Shown: positions 35,506 through 46,404 of the stretch, in pieces
How positions within the stretch are numbered: position 1 is the first letter of the stretch
Layout of the letters: each line of letters begins with the position of its first letter
Source of the DNA: Vibrio sp. HDW18
GTDB lineage: Bacteria > Pseudomonadota > Gammaproteobacteria > Enterobacterales > Vibrionaceae
DNA length: 64,000 bases
Assembly: GCF_011306175.1 (NCBI RefSeq)
Contig: NZ_CP049914.1
Span: forward strand, 186,001 to 250,000
Reading direction: 5' to 3'
Position numbers and translations under genes: made by a program
Notes under the pieces: generated by a model
What the model was told of the DNA's origin: nothing
Seen by the model: the letters and a program-made list of their open reading frames with translations, nothing else
The model's database searches: none

Positions 35506-37686
35506 ATGAATCAAGACAATGTATTAAAACAAGTCGCTGCAATGGCAAATATTGCCGATCGATATGTCAGCGCTTGGGGCAGTGAAGCCCAAGTTGAAGA
35601 CGACACTATCCGTCGTCTTTTGGCGTCTCTTGGCTATGACACCAGTAGTGATCAAGCTTTGCTGCAATCGGCAGAGAAGAAACACAAAAAAGATGTATTG
35701 GATCCGGTACTCGTGGTGCACCAAGGTGCGGTGATTGAAGTGCCGCTCTATCTTGGCGTGAGTGCCCGTGAAAGTGAATTTGATTGGTGTTTGCAGACCG
35801 AGCAAGGCGAGGTGTTAGAAGGCTATCTGCAATCACAAATTGTGCGTGATGAGCGTGCCCAAGGTGGGCCTTTGGTGTTTATGTTACCCACTGATTTACC
35901 GTTGGGTTATCACCAATTATTGATTGCTCGTAAGCGCCGTAAAGTTCCGTATCAAATGACGCTGATTGTTACGCCATCGGCCTGTTATAAGCAACCAGCT
36001 TTAAGCCAAGGCAAAAAGCTATGGGGACCGAGCGTCCAACTGTATACCTTGCGTACTCAGCACAACTGGGGGATGGGTGACTTTGGCGATTTGAAACAGT
36101 TGGTGGCGGATATTGCGTCTCGCGGTGGTGATTTTGTCGGTTTAAACCCGATCCACGCTCTGTTTCCGGCCAATCCTGAAGGGGCTAGCCCCTATAGCCC
36201 ATCATCGCGTCGTTGGCTCAATATTTTGTATATTGATGTCAGTTCCGTGCCTGAGTTTGCATTAAGTGCCCAAGCACAACAAAAGGTTGGTAGCGCTGAT
36301 TTTCAGTTGCGACTACAAAAAGTGCGTGACGCACACTGGGTTAATTACACTGAAGTGGCAGAGCTAAAAATGAGCGTATTGCCACTGCTGTTTGCCGAGT
36401 TTAAAACCCGCCATCTGGATAAACAGACCGAACGCGCGCGCGCTTTCTTGAGTTTTGTGGCTGAAGGTGGTGACAGTTTATTACACCAAGCGGCATTCGA
36501 TGCGCTGCATGCCCAATTACATGCGGCAGATAGTTCGGTATGGGGCTGGCCTGTTTTCCCTGAAAAATATCGTCGTTTTGATAGCAGTGCCGTTCAGAAA
36601 TTTATTGAAGATCATCAAGATCAGGTCAATATCTACCTGTACCTACAGTGGGTAGCCGATACTCAGATCCACGAAGTCCAGTCATTAGCAGAAGAAAAAG
36701 GCATGGCGGTGGGTTTGTATCGTGACCTTGCGGTTGGGGTGGCGGATTCCGGCAGTGAAACCTGGGCGGATCATGGTAATTTGCTGCAAGATGTCAGCAT
36801 CGGCGCACCGCCGGATGTGCTCGGGCCTTTGGGGCAAAACTGGGGTTTACCACCACTTAACCCACAAGTTTTGCAAGCCACAGCCTATGATGCGTACATC
36901 AAACTGCTGCGGGCCAATATGAAGCATTGCGGTGCACTGCGGATTGACCATGTGCTGGGTTTGCTGCGTTTATGGTGGATCCCGAAAGGGGAAAATGCTA
37001 CCAAAGGTGCGTATATCTACTATCCGGTCAAAGATATGTTGGCGATTTTGGCGCTGGAATCGCACCGTCATCAGTGCAGCGTGATTGGCGAAGATTTGGG
37101 CACGGTACCGGATGAAATCGTCGAGTTGCTGCGTGATGCAGGGGTTCACTCTTACAAAGTCTTCTTCTTTGAAACCTCAAAGCAAGATGGTGGTTATGTT
37201 TCACCTGCCCACTACGCCGAGCAATCTATGGCGGCACTTTGTACTCATGATATGCCGACTTTGCGTGGTTTTTGGCACTGTGATGATCTGAAGATGGGCC
37301 GTGAAATTGGCCTCTATCCAGATGAGGATCAGTTGCAAGGTTTGTTTGCCGATCGTTTAAAATCGAAACAAGGTATTCTTGATTCCGTGGCCTGGCATGG
37401 TTATTTACCTGCGGGAATTGGCCGTGATGCCACGTTAGTGCCGATGGATCGCTATTTGAGTGAAGCATTGCAACTGCATCTAGCCGCTGGCTCATCAGCC
37501 TTGCTCAGTGTGCAGCTAGAAGATTGGTTAGAGATGGATAAACCGGTCAATATTCCGGGTACGGTCAATGAATATCCCAACTGGCGTCGTAAATTATCGA
37601 TGAATCTAGATGAGATCTTCGCCCGTGAAGAAGTGAATCGGATCGCGACACGTTTAACCGAGGTGCGCAGTAAAGCCAGTCAATAA
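35506..37686 (+). CDS. malQ: 4-alpha-glucanotransferase (amylomaltase)
   Basis: This 726-residue GH77 enzyme disproportionates maltodextrins. It has an N-terminal extension of about 140 residues, as in E. coli MalQ (694), then the catalytic barrel. The barrel carries nucleophile region ALRIDHVLGLLRLWW, acid/base region VIGEDLGTVP and CTHDMPTLRGFW. SD CGGAGAGAGCG directly precedes ATG 35506. It works with MalP to convert imported maltodextrin to glucose and glucose-1-phosphate. Confidence 0.94.
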   Translation: MNQDNVLKQVAAMANIADRYVSAWGSEAQVEDDTIRRLLASLGYDTSSDQALLQSAEKKHKKDVLDPVLVVHQGAVIEVPLYLGVSARESEFDWCLQTEQGEVLEGYLQSQIVRDERAQGGPLVFMLPTDLPLGYHQLLIARKRRKVPYQMTLIVTPSACYKQPALSQGKKLWGPSVQLYTLRTQHNWGMGDFGDLKQLVADIASRGGDFVGLNPIHALFPANPEGASPYSPSSRRWLNILYIDVSSVPEFALSAQAQQKVGSADFQLRLQKVRDAHWVNYTEVAELKMSVLPLLFAEFKTRHLDKQTERARAFLSFVAEGGDSLLHQAAFDALHAQLHAADSSVWGWPVFPEKYRRFDSSAVQKFIEDHQDQVNIYLYLQWVADTQIHEVQSLAEEKGMAVGLYRDLAVGVADSGSETWADHGNLLQDVSIGAPPDVLGPLGQNWGLPPLNPQVLQATAYDAYIKLLRANMKHCGALRIDHVLGLLRLWWIPKGENATKGAYIYYPVKDMLAILALESHRHQCSVIGEDLGTVPDEIVELLRDAGVHSYKVFFFETSKQDGGYVSPAHYAEQSMAALCTHDMPTLRGFWHCDDLKMGREIGLYPDEDQLQGLFADRLKSKQGILDSVAWHGYLPAGIGRDATLVPMDRYLSEALQLHLAAGSSALLSVQLEDWLEMDKPVNIPGTVNEYPNWRRKLSMNLDEIFAREEVNRIATRLTEVRSKASQ

Positions 37687-37693
37687 AGCGTTT

Positions 37694-37742
37694 AGTGACC
37701 AATTGCTTAACAATCACCGAAAGAAGTTTCGGATTGGTCACT
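37694..37742 (+). terminator. Compound hairpin after malQ
   Basis: The outer stem AGTGACCAAT / ATTGGTCACT (37694-37703, 37733-37742) encloses an inner hairpin CCGAAA/TTTCGG. Only CTTTCC follows, so it may terminate poorly or stabilise the upstream mRNA. Confidence 0.55.
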
Positions 37743-37894
37743 CTTTCCTGCCCGCTAAGTCCGGTAAGATGGAGACACGCTTGGCCCGCGATTTGCGGGC
37801 TTTGTTTTATGCCCCAATAACTTGAAGGCGCTGATCCAATGTTCCGCTTTTTAAGCCACAAGGGATATCTCGTGAGTTAGGTTAGGAGTTAGCT

Positions 37895-40084
37895 TTGAAG
37901 AGCACGAAAAATCCATCATCGATCCCAGCAATATATGATCAGTTAGCGCGAGCGGCGTTCGCCGATCCTTTTTCATTTTTAGGTCCTTATCTTACTGAGC
38001 AACAAAGTAGATTACGAGTTTGGATACCAGAGGCGGATAAAGTCGAGTTAGTGGTGGAGGGGCAGCCGCGTATCAGGTTAGAACGTGAAAGTGATGGTGG
38101 TTTTATCCTCAAGGATAGCCATGAGTTGCGCGATATTCACTACCAGTTGGCAGTTGATTCGGCGGGGAGCGAGCAGCTGATTGATGATCCATACCAATAC
38201 CATACGATTTACGCTGAATATGAAGATTTACACACCCCCAAGCAAATGTATCACCAGTTGGGAGCGCAGTTTGTTACCCTATCACGCGGTGGTGACAGAG
38301 TTTCTGGTGTACGTTTTCTGGTTTATGCACCCCATGCCACCGCGTGTAGTTTAATTGGTGCATTTAACCATTGGGATGGCCGCCGTCATCCGATGCAGCG
38401 CCTAGACTACGGGATATGGGGGATTTTTATTCCTGGTTTGAGCGAAGGCGTGCAGTACAAATTTGAACTCAAAGGCCCACAGGGCGAAGGTTTACCGCAT
38501 AAAGCCGATCCGTGGGGTTTTTATGCCGAGCAATACCCTTCTTTTGCTTCGGTGACTTATGATCATCACCGTTATCAGTGGCAAGATCATGCATGGTTAC
38601 AGCGCCCAGTAACCGAAAAACGTAAGCAAGCGCTCTCTTTTTATGAACTGCATGTGGGCTCGTGGAAGCGAGGCGAACACGGCGAATTGTTGAACTATCG
38701 TCAATTAGCCGATCAATTAGTGCCTTATCTGCTTGAGATGGGTTACACCCATGTTGAACTGATGCCGGTGGCGGAACATCCGTTTTATGGCTCTTGGGGC
38801 TACCAGCCGATTGGTTTGTTTGCACCAACCAGTCGTTATGGCTCGCCTGATGACTTTAAATATCTGGTCGATAGCTGCCACCAAGCAGGAATTGGGGTGG
38901 TGCTCGATTGGGTTCCGGCGCATTTTCCCTCCGACTCTCATGGTCTGGCCAATTTTGATGGCACACCGCTGTACCATGATCCCGATCCGCGCCGTGGTTG
39001 GCACCAAGACTGGAATTCTTATATCTACGATTTAGGCCGTGAGCATGTACGCCGTTTACTCGTCTCGAATGCGCTGTATTGGTTTGAGATGTTCCATATT
39101 GATGGGATCCGCGTTGATGCGGTGGCTTCAATGCTGTATCTGGACTATTCGCGTAGCCACGATCAATGGATCCCGAATATTGATGGTGGTCGTGAAAATT
39201 ACGATGCGATCGCCACCTTTAAGTGGATGAATGAGGAAGTGTACAAGCATTTCCCGAATGCAATGACGATCGCCGAAGAGTCGACCGCGTTTCCCGGTGT
39301 TTCTGCGCCAACATTTGTTGGCGGTTTAGGCTTTGGTTTCAAATGGAATATGGGCTGGATGCACGACAGCTTATCCTATATCAAGCAAGATCCGGTGCAT
39401 CGCAAATACCACCATAATACGCTCACTTTCCCACTGATTTATGCGTTTAGTGAGAACTATGTTCTCTCTTTGTCACACGATGAAGTGGTGTATGGTAAGG
39501 GCTCACTTATCTACAAAATGCCGGGTGATGAGTGGCAACAAACCGCCAACTTACGCGCATATTTAGGTTATATGTATGGTCAGCCGGGTAAAAAGCTCAA
39601 CTTTATGGGCACTGAGCTTGGACAAACCGCAGAGTGGGATCACGATGGACAGTTACAATGGTTCCTGACTCAGTTTGAGCGTCATGCTGGGATCCAACGC
39701 TTAGTGCGTGATTTAAACCATCTGTATCAGGCGCAGAGTTCACTACATCAGTTGGATTGCGATCCGCGTGGTTTTGAGTGGCGCTTGCAAGATGATGCGG
39801 ATCTTAGTGTGATTGCTCATGAACGAATGGATGAAACTGGCCAGCGTGTGTTAGTCATTACTAACTTCACTCCCGTTCCACAGCAAGCGTTTCGGCTTGG
39901 TGTTCCACAGGCTGGGCGTTACCAATTGCTGCTGAATACGGATGCCAAACAGTATCATGGCAGCGATTACTCGGTATTGCAGCAAGTCAGCACGGCAAGC
40001 GTGGTCAGCCAAGGTTTAGATCAATCCCTGTTACTGCATTTGCCACCCCTAGCGACGCTGTTCTATCAGTGGATCGCACAATAG
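37895..40084 (+). CDS. glgB: 1,4-alpha-glucan branching enzyme
   Basis: This 729-residue enzyme (E. coli GlgB 728) has two N-terminal immunoglobulin-like/CBM48 domains and a GH13 barrel. Barrel motifs are LDWVPAHFP, nucleophile [13 protein letters not shown], acid/base [11 protein letters not shown] and SLSHDEV. It makes alpha-1,6 branches in glycogen. The start is a TTG at 37895 with AGGAG 6 bp upstream; the first ATG is far inside. glgC and glgA are not adjacent, so branching is grouped with maltodextrin catabolism here. Cotranscription with malPQ across the hairpins is possible but not shown. Confidence 0.93.
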   Translation: MKSTKNPSSIPAIYDQLARAAFADPFSFLGPYLTEQQSRLRVWIPEADKVELVVEGQPRIRLERESDGGFILKDSHELRDIHYQLAVDSAGSEQLIDDPYQYHTIYAEYEDLHTPKQMYHQLGAQFVTLSRGGDRVSGVRFLVYAPHATACSLIGAFNHWDGRRHPMQRLDYGIWGIFIPGLSEGVQYKFELKGPQGEGLPHKADPWGFYAEQYPSFASVTYDHHRYQWQDHAWLQRPVTEKRKQALSFYELHVGSWKRGEHGELLNYRQLADQLVPYLLEMGYTHVELMPVAEHPFYGSWGYQPIGLFAPTSRYGSPDDFKYLVDSCHQAGIGVVLDWVPAHFPSDSHGLANFDGTPLYHDPDPRRGWHQDWNSYIYDLGREHVRRLLVSNALYWFEMFHIDGIRVDAVASMLYLDYSRSHDQWIPNIDGGRENYDAIATFKWMNEEVYKHFPNAMTIAEESTAFPGVSAPTFVGGLGFGFKWNMGWMHDSLSYIKQDPVHRKYHHNTLTFPLIYAFSENYVLSLSHDEVVYGKGSLIYKMPGDEWQQTANLRAYLGYMYGQPGKKLNFMGTELGQTAEWDHDGQLQWFLTQFERHAGIQRLVRDLNHLYQAQSSLHQLDCDPRGFEWRLQDDADLSVIAHERMDETGQRVLVITNFTPVPQQAFRLGVPQAGRYQLLLNTDAKQYHGSDYSVLQQVSTASVVSQGLDQSLLLHLPPLATLFYQWIAQ

Positions 40085-40113
40085 CTGGTATTACCGCTCA
40101 AGCGCAAAAATTT

Positions 40114-40138
40114 AACCCGCTACGGCGGGTTGATTTTT
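40114..40138. terminator. glgB terminator
   Basis: AACCCGC / GCGGGTT (40114-40120, 40125-40131) is followed by GATTTTTGG, between glgB and the convergent AEC transporter gene. Confidence 0.8.
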
Positions 40139-40197
40139 GGCCGATCTTAGGCGATCGGCAGTAAAGTTAATGGGTCACCATGACTTAGGATGCGTGA

Positions 40198-41154
40198 TCA
40201 GATCATGCCAAAACTGGTAAGCAGAAAAATCCCGAGCGTACAAGTTAACAGCGACACCACGGTGGTCAGGGCCACAATATTGGCGGCTAATAAAGCATTA
40301 CCGCCCATTGCGCGTGCCATCACATAACTGGCGGCGGAAGTGGGTGCGCAGCTCATTAAAAACAGCAACCCGAGATCTAAGCCACGAAAGCCAAACATCC
40401 ACGCTCCGCCCGTGATCAGTAAAGGAGAGAGTACCAGCTTATAGCCGGTAGCCAACCAAGCGCTGTGGCTATCTTGCTTTAAGGCATCTAGATTGAGTGA
40501 TCCACCCGCACACAGCAGAGCTAGCGGTAAGGTCATGTTGGCGAAATAGTGCCCAGCATCGGTGACCATTTTCGGCATAGGTAGACCTGAGAGATAGCAC
40601 ACTAAGCCCAGTGCGATCGAGATGATTAAGGGGTTTTTGGTTAATGTCTTGACCATTAATTTGCCCACTTGCCAACCATTACTCTCGCCGCGTGGTGTTA
40701 GAGCTATCACCGCTTGAATATTAAACAGGATCGAGGTGGCGGCAACATAAATGGCGGCTAGCGCGACACCGGCACTACTATACATATTGGCGACATAAGC
40801 TAAACCGATGATCGCGGTATTGGCTCGAAAGCTGCCTTGGGTGACCACGCCGCAATCATTGGTTTTTTTGATTATTTTTCTAACGCTAAACAGGGTAAAG
40901 ATAAAAAACAGCGCATTGGCGATTAAGCTATACAGTACCAACGAGAGGCTGGAAGAGAAATCATGCTTCGAGCTAACAATGCTTAAAAATAGCATGGTTG
41001 GCAGTGTCACCTGAAACACAATACGTGAAGCAACTTCAATAAAATTTTCGTTGATTAGATTGATGCGTTTGAACCATATCCCTAGGCCGAGCATTAAGCA
41101 GATGGGGCCAGTAATGGCGGCGGAAAATTGCAGATGAGCGAGAATATTATTCAT
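40198..41154 (-). CDS. AEC-family (auxin efflux carrier-like) permease
   Basis: This 318-residue membrane protein has about ten hydrophobic helices. The family pattern is N-terminal GPICLMLGLGIWFKR, middle FRANTAIIGLAYVANMYSS and a final block LMSCAPTSAASYVMARAMGGN. Relatives transport malate, malonate or other small carboxylates by facilitated exchange, and the substrate here cannot be told. The gene is divergent from a dicarboxylate symporter 294 bp away, so shared regulation is possible. Confidence 0.8.
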   Translation of the reverse strand: MNNILAHLQFSAAITGPICLMLGLGIWFKRINLINENFIEVASRIVFQVTLPTMLFLSIVSSKHDFSSSLSLVLYSLIANALFFIFTLFSVRKIIKKTNDCGVVTQGSFRANTAIIGLAYVANMYSSAGVALAAIYVAATSILFNIQAVIALTPRGESNGWQVGKLMVKTLTKNPLIISIALGLVCYLSGLPMPKMVTDAGHYFANMTLPLALLCAGGSLNLDALKQDSHSAWLATGYKLVLSPLLITGGAWMFGFRGLDLGLLFLMSCAPTSAASYVMARAMGGNALLAANIVALTTVVSLLTCTLGIFLLTSFGMI

Positions 41155-42840
<1,686 letters not shown>

Positions 42841-42857
42841 GCACAGCGCCAGTCGAT

Positions 42858-42888
42858 CAAAAATGAGGCCAGCAAGGCCTCATTTTTG
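42858..42888. terminator. Bidirectional terminator
   Basis: AAAATGAGGCC / GGCCTCATTTTT stem between the convergent symporter and DUF2057 genes. T-runs flank it in both directions. Confidence 0.82.
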
Positions 42889-42927
42889 ATTGTCATCCAT
42901 CCACCATCGTTTATGGTGATGCGTGAA

Positions 42928-43557
42928 TTATTGCTGATTAACGAAGGCCTTAAAACGCGTTTTGGTTTCAGGGTCGGCTTTTTGATACCAAAAATGCAGC
43001 ATCTCTTCTGCGGTCGAAGCGGGCATTACAGTGCTGTCACTCACGCTGGCTGGCGTTTCAACCTGATTATTGAGCGCGGCAATCCCACTGGTGCGGTTGT
43101 ATTCCGAGGCTTCAAATTCAAAATTACGGCCAATTTGCATTCCTGGTTTAATCAAGCGATCTTGACGCAGTTGTAGCGCTTGGCCTTGTTGATCAACCAA
43201 TTGCCACTGCATGGTTTTGATGGCTTTGTTGGCTTGGTTCGCATTACGATATTGAGGCAAATCAAATGAGAGTTGCTGATTGGCGGCATCAAAAGTGGCG
43301 ATCACCACTTCGCTCTCGACCATGATCCGCTCACTACCTTGGTTAAAATAAGGTGCATAGCGGAACACGATTTGCTGTTCACCATCATTCAGCTCCAGTT
43401 TTTTATTGGCACTAAAAAAACCGCCCGATAGCTGCGGACTCGCACCATTGACCACCAATAAATCGATGGTATCGGGGATCTCGATGGTAACCGTGGCATG
43501 GGCTGAAGCCGCAAGGCAGAGCGCCAGTAAACCAGACAGACGCGGTATAAATTTCAT
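42928..43557 (-). CDS. DUF2057/UPF0319 exported protein
   Basis: From ATG 43557 (SD AAGGA) the protein is 209 residues and begins with a signal peptide (MKFIPRLSGLLALCLAASAHA). The following SSELF region (TVTIEIPDTIDLLVVNG) and INQGSERIMVES-type segments fit the YccT/UPF0319 family of periplasmic proteins. YccT modulates curli expression in enterics; the role in vibrios is unknown to me. An in-frame start at 43629 would bury the signal peptide and is rejected. Confidence 0.75.
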   Translation of the reverse strand: MKFIPRLSGLLALCLAASAHATVTIEIPDTIDLLVVNGASPQLSGGFFSANKKLELNDGEQQIVFRYAPYFNQGSERIMVESEVVIATFDAANQQLSFDLPQYRNANQANKAIKTMQWQLVDQQGQALQLRQDRLIKPGMQIGRNFEFEASEYNRTSGIAALNNQVETPASVSDSTVMPASTAEEMLHFWYQKADPETKTRFKAFVNQQ

Positions 43558-43852
43558 AGCAGATCCTTTGTGATATTCATTCGTGTGACGAGTGCGTTCA
43601 AGGGTGCGCTGTGATGCCATAAAAGGCAAGCTTTACACGGGATAAAGTTAAGCAAATTCACTGAAATTTAATCAATAATCGCTTGAAGATAGAAGAGCAA
43701 CCCAAAGCATGAAGGATACCCGTTGATTAAAAAGTGATTCGGTTGCATAGCGATGAGATGGTGTAAGAAATCAGTTGTTCAGTAACGCTTTTCAGCGTCG
43801 ATTGAAGTGATTACACTAAGCGGCGTTGCCGAAAGTGTCGGTAACTGCACAA
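43558..43852. promoter_or_regulatory. ribB promoter region
   Basis: The gap between the DUF2057 gene and the FMN riboswitch should carry the ribB promoter. TACACT near 43812 is a possible -10 element, but a good -35 was not identified. Confidence 0.3.
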
Positions 43853-43985
43853 TATTCTCAGGGCGGGGTGCAATTCCCCACCGGTGGTATGCCGTAAGGT
43901 GAGCCCACGAGCGCTCGAGGTTTCGAGGTCAGCAGATCTGGTGAAAAGCCAGAGCCGACGGTGATAGTCCGGATGAGAGAGAATG
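43853..43985 (+). ncRNA. FMN riboswitch (RFN element)
   Basis: Conserved blocks appear in order: CTCAGGGCGGGGTGCAATTC, CCCACCGG, GAGCCCACGAGCG, GTCAGCAGATC, AGCCGACGGTGATAGTCC and GGATGAGAGA. They form the multi-helix FMN-binding junction. It lies upstream of ribB, which FMN should repress. A downstream hairpin (44001-44025) is the likely expression platform. Confidence 0.95.
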
Positions 43986-44000
43986 ACCAACACACTGCAG

Positions 44001-44025
44001 CTCGCTGTGGCTTTGCCATAGCGAG
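44001..44025 (+). promoter_or_regulatory. Hairpin in the ribB leader, probable riboswitch expression platform
   Basis: CTCGCTGTGGC and GCCATAGCGAG form an 11-bp stem with one G-U pair. It sits between the aptamer and the ribB SD (TTGGAG at 44081). Its switching role is inferred. Confidence 0.5.
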
Positions 44026-44093
44026 AGTGGTGCTTGGTGGTAAATTCAGATCCCTCTTACGCCCTGATTCTGGTCATTTTTTGGAGTATTACC

Positions 44094-44750
44094 ATGAATC
44101 AGTCCTCATTACTTGCCGAATTTGGCGACCCAATCACTCGCGTGGATAACGCACTGCAAGCCTTGCGTGAAGGGCGCGGTGTACTATTGCTCGATGATGA
44201 AGATCGGGAAAACGAAGGCGATATTATCTACGCGGTTGAATCACTGACTAACGCACAGATGGCGTTGATGATCCGTGAATGCAGCGGGATTGTCTGCTTG
44301 TGTTTGACCGAAGCACAGGCCGATCGCCTAGCCCTGCCACCGATGGTGGTCAACAATAACAGTGCCAATCAAACCGCGTTTACCGTATCGATTGAAGCTA
44401 AATACGGTGTCACAACTGGCGTGTCAGCCCAAGATCGCGTGACCACGATTAAAACAGCGGCGAATCCACAAGCGAAAGCGGAAGATTTAGCGCGTCCTGG
44501 CCATGTATTTCCACTGCGCGCGCGCGCTGGTGGCGTGTTAGCGCGGCGTGGTCATACCGAAGGTACGGTCGATTTGATGCAGATGGCCGGTTTACAGCCC
44601 GCCGGAGTGCTGTGTGAATTGACCAACCCAGATGGCAGCATGGCTAAAACGCCAGAAATCATCGAATTTGGCAAGTTGCACAATATGCCTGTACTCACGA
44701 TTGAAGATATGGTGCAGTATCGTATCCAGTTTGATTTGAAATTGGCGTAA
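44094..44750 (+). CDS. ribB: 3,4-dihydroxy-2-butanone 4-phosphate synthase
   Basis: This 218-residue enzyme converts ribulose 5-phosphate to DHBP and formate in riboflavin synthesis. Motifs are [14 protein letters not shown] (metal/substrate loop), [23 protein letters not shown] and [10 protein letters not shown]. It is monofunctional, without the GTP cyclohydrolase II half. Start ATG 44094 has SD TTGGAG. FMN-riboswitch control is evident upstream. Confidence 0.95.
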   Translation: MNQSSLLAEFGDPITRVDNALQALREGRGVLLLDDEDRENEGDIIYAVESLTNAQMALMIRECSGIVCLCLTEAQADRLALPPMVVNNNSANQTAFTVSIEAKYGVTTGVSAQDRVTTIKTAANPQAKAEDLARPGHVFPLRARAGGVLARRGHTEGTVDLMQMAGLQPAGVLCELTNPDGSMAKTPEIIEFGKLHNMPVLTIEDMVQYRIQFDLKLA

Positions 44751-44755
44751 GCTTG

Positions 44756-44792
44756 CAAAAAATCAGCCCTGATTGATCTGTTCAGGGCTGAT
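44756..44792 (-). terminator. Terminator of the TrmY-like gene (and possibly ribB)
   Basis: ATCAGCCCTGA / TCAGGGCTGAT (44762-44772, 44782-44792). On the minus strand the stem is followed by TTTTT, suiting the gene at 44821-45426. Confidence 0.75.
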
Positions 44793-44820
44793 AGCTGCAC
44801 GCAGTGGATTCGAGTAGCGA

Positions 44821-45426
44821 TTACCAACCGGCTTGTTGATGATCGATTTCGTTATGGATCAGCGTCACACACTGCGAAGCGAATAGCATTTTGGGTCCAA
44901 GGCTGATTTTTTCGACGCCAAGTCGCTTCATCGAATTACCGCTTTTCTTGGGCATCGGGATGTGGTCGGTCAGAATAAAACACGGATTTGGACCAATCTC
45001 AATCTCACGGATCGAATCGCCCTTTTTATCCATCATGTACAGCGAATGCTGCCCCGCCAATTCACCGAGTAGCGCTTCAAAGCTGATGGTGCGCACGGTC
45101 AAACCCGGCTGAACGACACGAGTTTGTTCTTTACCCATTCCCACTGATGCGTCGAGCGCTTTGACCAGCAGTGCCAGCAAGGCCGCTTCATGAAAGCCCC
45201 CGACATCACTGATGTGATTCGATTCAACAGTGATGGTGCGTGAATAATCGTGGGTGCTTTCCAGCACCAGATGGATCACCACATCTTCACGATGTGACTG
45301 AGCAGTAAACAGGCTGTTCATCATGCAGTGAGCCAAAATTTCGCTATGGCATTTGCCACCCACTTCTGCCAATAGGCGTTGGCTGTCGGTAGGGGCAGAG
45401 CGCGCTCGGAGGATAAAACTGCGCAT
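44821..45426 (-). CDS. trmY: SPOUT RNA methyltransferase, TrmY (pseudouridine-54 N1) type
   Basis: From ATG 45426 (MRSFILRARSAPT) the protein is 201 residues; upstream in-frame starts at 45438 and 45453 lack better SD support. It matches the DUF358/TrmY SPOUT family: DVVIHLVLESTHDYSRTI, HEAALLALLVKALDAS, and the SAM-knot region FILTDHIPMPKK and ISLGPKMLFASQCVTLIHNE. In archaea TrmY methylates N1 of pseudouridine 54 of tRNA. Bacterial members are scattered and their substrate is not certain. It is convergent with ribB, with a terminator between. Confidence 0.75.
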   Translation of the reverse strand: MRSFILRARSAPTDSQRLLAEVGGKCHSEILAHCMMNSLFTAQSHREDVVIHLVLESTHDYSRTITVESNHISDVGGFHEAALLALLVKALDASVGMGKEQTRVVQPGLTVRTISFEALLGELAGQHSLYMMDKKGDSIREIEIGPNPCFILTDHIPMPKKSGNSMKRLGVEKISLGPKMLFASQCVTLIHNEIDHQQAGW

Positions 45427-45551
45427 GGGATTTCTCATTCGATGGTCATTCAAGGTCGAGTATTGTCGCTAAGCCGCTTGCGGTTGACCAGTGTTTTATT
45501 ATGGTTCAATAAGAGGAATGTCTACATCCGCCTAGTGGATGTTAACTACCG

Positions 45552-45682
45552 ACATATCCCCTTCCTACTTGAAGCTGCAGCGGTGTTGGCTACGTTTATT
45601 CACCCCAATCACATAGTTTGTCTATGCTCATGGGGACTCACTCACTTGCCGCCTACCTGCAACTCCAAGTTGTTTGGGTATA
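45552..45682. repeat. ERIC-like intergenic repeat
   Basis: This ~130-bp element matches the enterobacterial repetitive intergenic consensus pattern. It begins ACATATCCCCTTCCTACTTG, has AAGCTGCAG and a central CACCCCAATCACATAG ... CTATGCTCATGGGGACTCAC, then TTGCCGCCTACCTGCAACT, and ends TTGGGTATA. The central part can fold into a long imperfect hairpin. Such elements are mobile but not self-encoding. A 128-residue ORF across it is an artefact. Confidence 0.8.
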
Positions 45683-45781
45683 GTTCGCTCAACATTATTG
45701 GTGTTGTCTTTGATATGGCTTGTGGCACACTGAGTATCGTCCATCGGTGGACAGCGTTGCAATAGTAGGGCAGGAAGAACA

Positions 45782-46213
45782 ATGTTAAGAACACTCGGTA
45801 ACATTATTTGGTTTTTATGCGGTGGATTGGTCATGGGCTTAGCTTGGTGGCTATTTGGTGTGCTGGCCTTTATCAGCATCATTGGTATTCCATGGGGGCG
45901 CGCCTGTTTTGTGATCGGCAATTTCTCATTCTGGCCGTTTGGTTATCAAGCGATTGCCCGTGATGAATTGACTGACCAAACCGATATTGGTACCAGCGGA
46001 TTTGGCGTATTGGGTAATATTATTTGGTTTATCTTGGCGGGTTTTTGGTTGGCGATAGGGCATATTTTGTCTGCGGTAGCCTGTTTTGTGACCATCATTG
46101 GTATTCCGTTTGCGTTGCAGCATTTAAAGCTGGCGATCATTTCTTTGGCTCCGATTGGTAAAACTATCGTGTCCAATCAAGACGCGGCACGCGCTCGCTA
46201 TGGTGTGCGGTAA
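45782..46213 (+). CDS. yccF: YccF-family inner-membrane protein
   Basis: This 143-residue protein contains two repeats of the family motif (GNIIWFLCGGLVMGLAWWLFG and GNIIWFILAGFWLAIGHILS). Each is followed by hydrophobic helices and an IIGIP loop (IIGIPWGRACF, IIGIPFALQHLK). DUF307/YccF proteins are small inner-membrane proteins of unknown role. SD CAGGAAGAAC precedes ATG 45782, just downstream of the ERIC-like repeat. Confidence 0.85.
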   Translation: MLRTLGNIIWFLCGGLVMGLAWWLFGVLAFISIIGIPWGRACFVIGNFSFWPFGYQAIARDELTDQTDIGTSGFGVLGNIIWFILAGFWLAIGHILSAVACFVTIIGIPFALQHLKLAIISLAPIGKTIVSNQDAARARYGVR

Positions 46214-46404
46214 TTCAGAACGGTTAAGCAGATCCCCTTGATTGTTTAGCAATTTTATTTAAGCGTTGGTTTTGTCTTTATGCACAAAATACCGCTTAAG
46301 GTTGTGAGTTAGCTTCAATCGTCTCATGCAAAAGGTTTAGGTAACGCTAGTTCCTTGCTATTATTCGCCGCACTTTATTATCCAGATGCAGCATATAGAA
46401 CCCT

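Noticed and set aside
45379..45765. 128-residue plus-strand ORF
   Set aside because: It runs across the TrmY gene end and the ERIC-like repeat, has no SD and low-complexity sense. It is an artefact of the repeat.
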